Below, piece after piece: positions 5,598 to 5,777 of a DNA stretch of 5,777 nt. Each line of letters begins with the position of its first letter. Position 1 is the stretch's first letter. A model generated the notes under the pieces. It searched no databases. It saw only the letters and a program-made list of their open reading frames with translations, and had not been told where the DNA came from. The position numbers and the translations under genes are program-made. This DNA is from Methanobacteriota archaeon (GTDB lineage: Archaea > Halobacteriota > Methanosarcinia > Methanosarcinales > Methanosarcinaceae). Where the stretch lies: NCBI GenBank assembly GCA_030837265.1, contig JAUPKV010000457.1, forward strand, positions 1-5,777, written 5' to 3'.

Positions 5598-5777
5598 ATG
5601 ACTAAAGATGATAGATTTAATCCTACTGACTATTTCTTGTACCCAAAAGAACCTGCACAAAAGAGATACGAATCTCTTAGGGGATATTTTCTGGATTCTT
5701 TAACTCAAAAAGAAGCTGCTAAGAGAGCTTGATATTCCGACTCCACATTCCAATCCCTTGTAAGCAATTTCCAAAAC
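5598..5777 (+). pseudogene. N-terminal part of a transposase-like protein with an in-frame TGA
   Basis: ATG 5598 opens a 44-residue frame beginning MTKDDRFNPTDYFLYPKEP, with KRYESLRGYF and LTQKEAAKRA following. It stops at TGA 5730-5732, yet the same frame stays open to the window edge and continues YSDSTFQSLVSNFQN, which completes a helix-turn-helix. The overall pattern (NPxDYFLxP, then QxRYExLRxYF, then EAAxxxGYxxxTFxxL) resembles the N-terminus of DDE transposases in which a Gly sits at the stop position; GGA to TGA is a single base change. The catalytic part would lie beyond the window. It is most likely an insertion-sequence gene killed by a nonsense mutation. Family assignment is from pattern memory only, and the element's end repeat was not found. 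Confidence 0.5.

Noticed and set aside
5730..5732. Recoding of the in-frame TGA, for example as selenocysteine
   Set aside because: No selenocysteine element is seen, the expected residue is Gly, and Methanosarcina recodes TAG rather than TGA. A nonsense mutation is simpler.

Overview
The window most resembles an accessory, AT-rich part of a methanogenic archaeon, probably Methanosarcina or a close relative. The evidence is a FilR1/DUF1724-type winged-helix regulator, an A24 preflagellin/prepilin-type peptidase with the archaeal C-terminal part, an archaeal-looking UbiA prenyltransferase, TATA-box promoters about 25 bases upstream of starts with no Shine-Dalgarno site, and GGTGAT-type Shine-Dalgarno sites elsewhere. 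The genus is inferred from gene families and composition; no rRNA or marker gene is present.

Layout: 1-81 is the 3' end of a plus-strand gene that begins outside the window. From 82 to 1115 there is no intact gene. Its right half (about 620-1074, minus strand) holds what looks like a heavily frameshifted dead gene, and its left half holds only AT-rich DNA with small repeats. Two minus-strand genes follow: an orphan acidic protein (1116-1586) and a UbiA-family membrane prenyltransferase (1778-2650). A 265-base divergent intergenic region separates the prenyltransferase from a plus-strand FilR1-like transcription regulator (2916-3707). A plus-strand A24 aspartic peptidase (3813-4583) comes next with its own apparent promoter. 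From 4584 to 5597 there is about 1 kb without a gene, containing hairpins and a promoter-like site that could mark a small RNA. At the right edge (5598 to the end) is the N-terminal part of a transposase-like reading frame interrupted by an in-frame TGA.

How the parts may work together: the most suggestive unit is the divergent pair. A perfect 10-base inverted repeat (2708-2717 / 2730-2739) lies between the regulator and the prenyltransferase and covers the best TATA candidate of the prenyltransferase. The regulator may therefore control the prenyltransferase and perhaps itself. The peptidase is probably a separate unit that matures archaellin or type IV pilin-like precursors encoded elsewhere. 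The dead gene, the broken transposase and the long gene-poor stretches suggest a decaying, insertion-prone region. I did not see a clear new multi-gene system.
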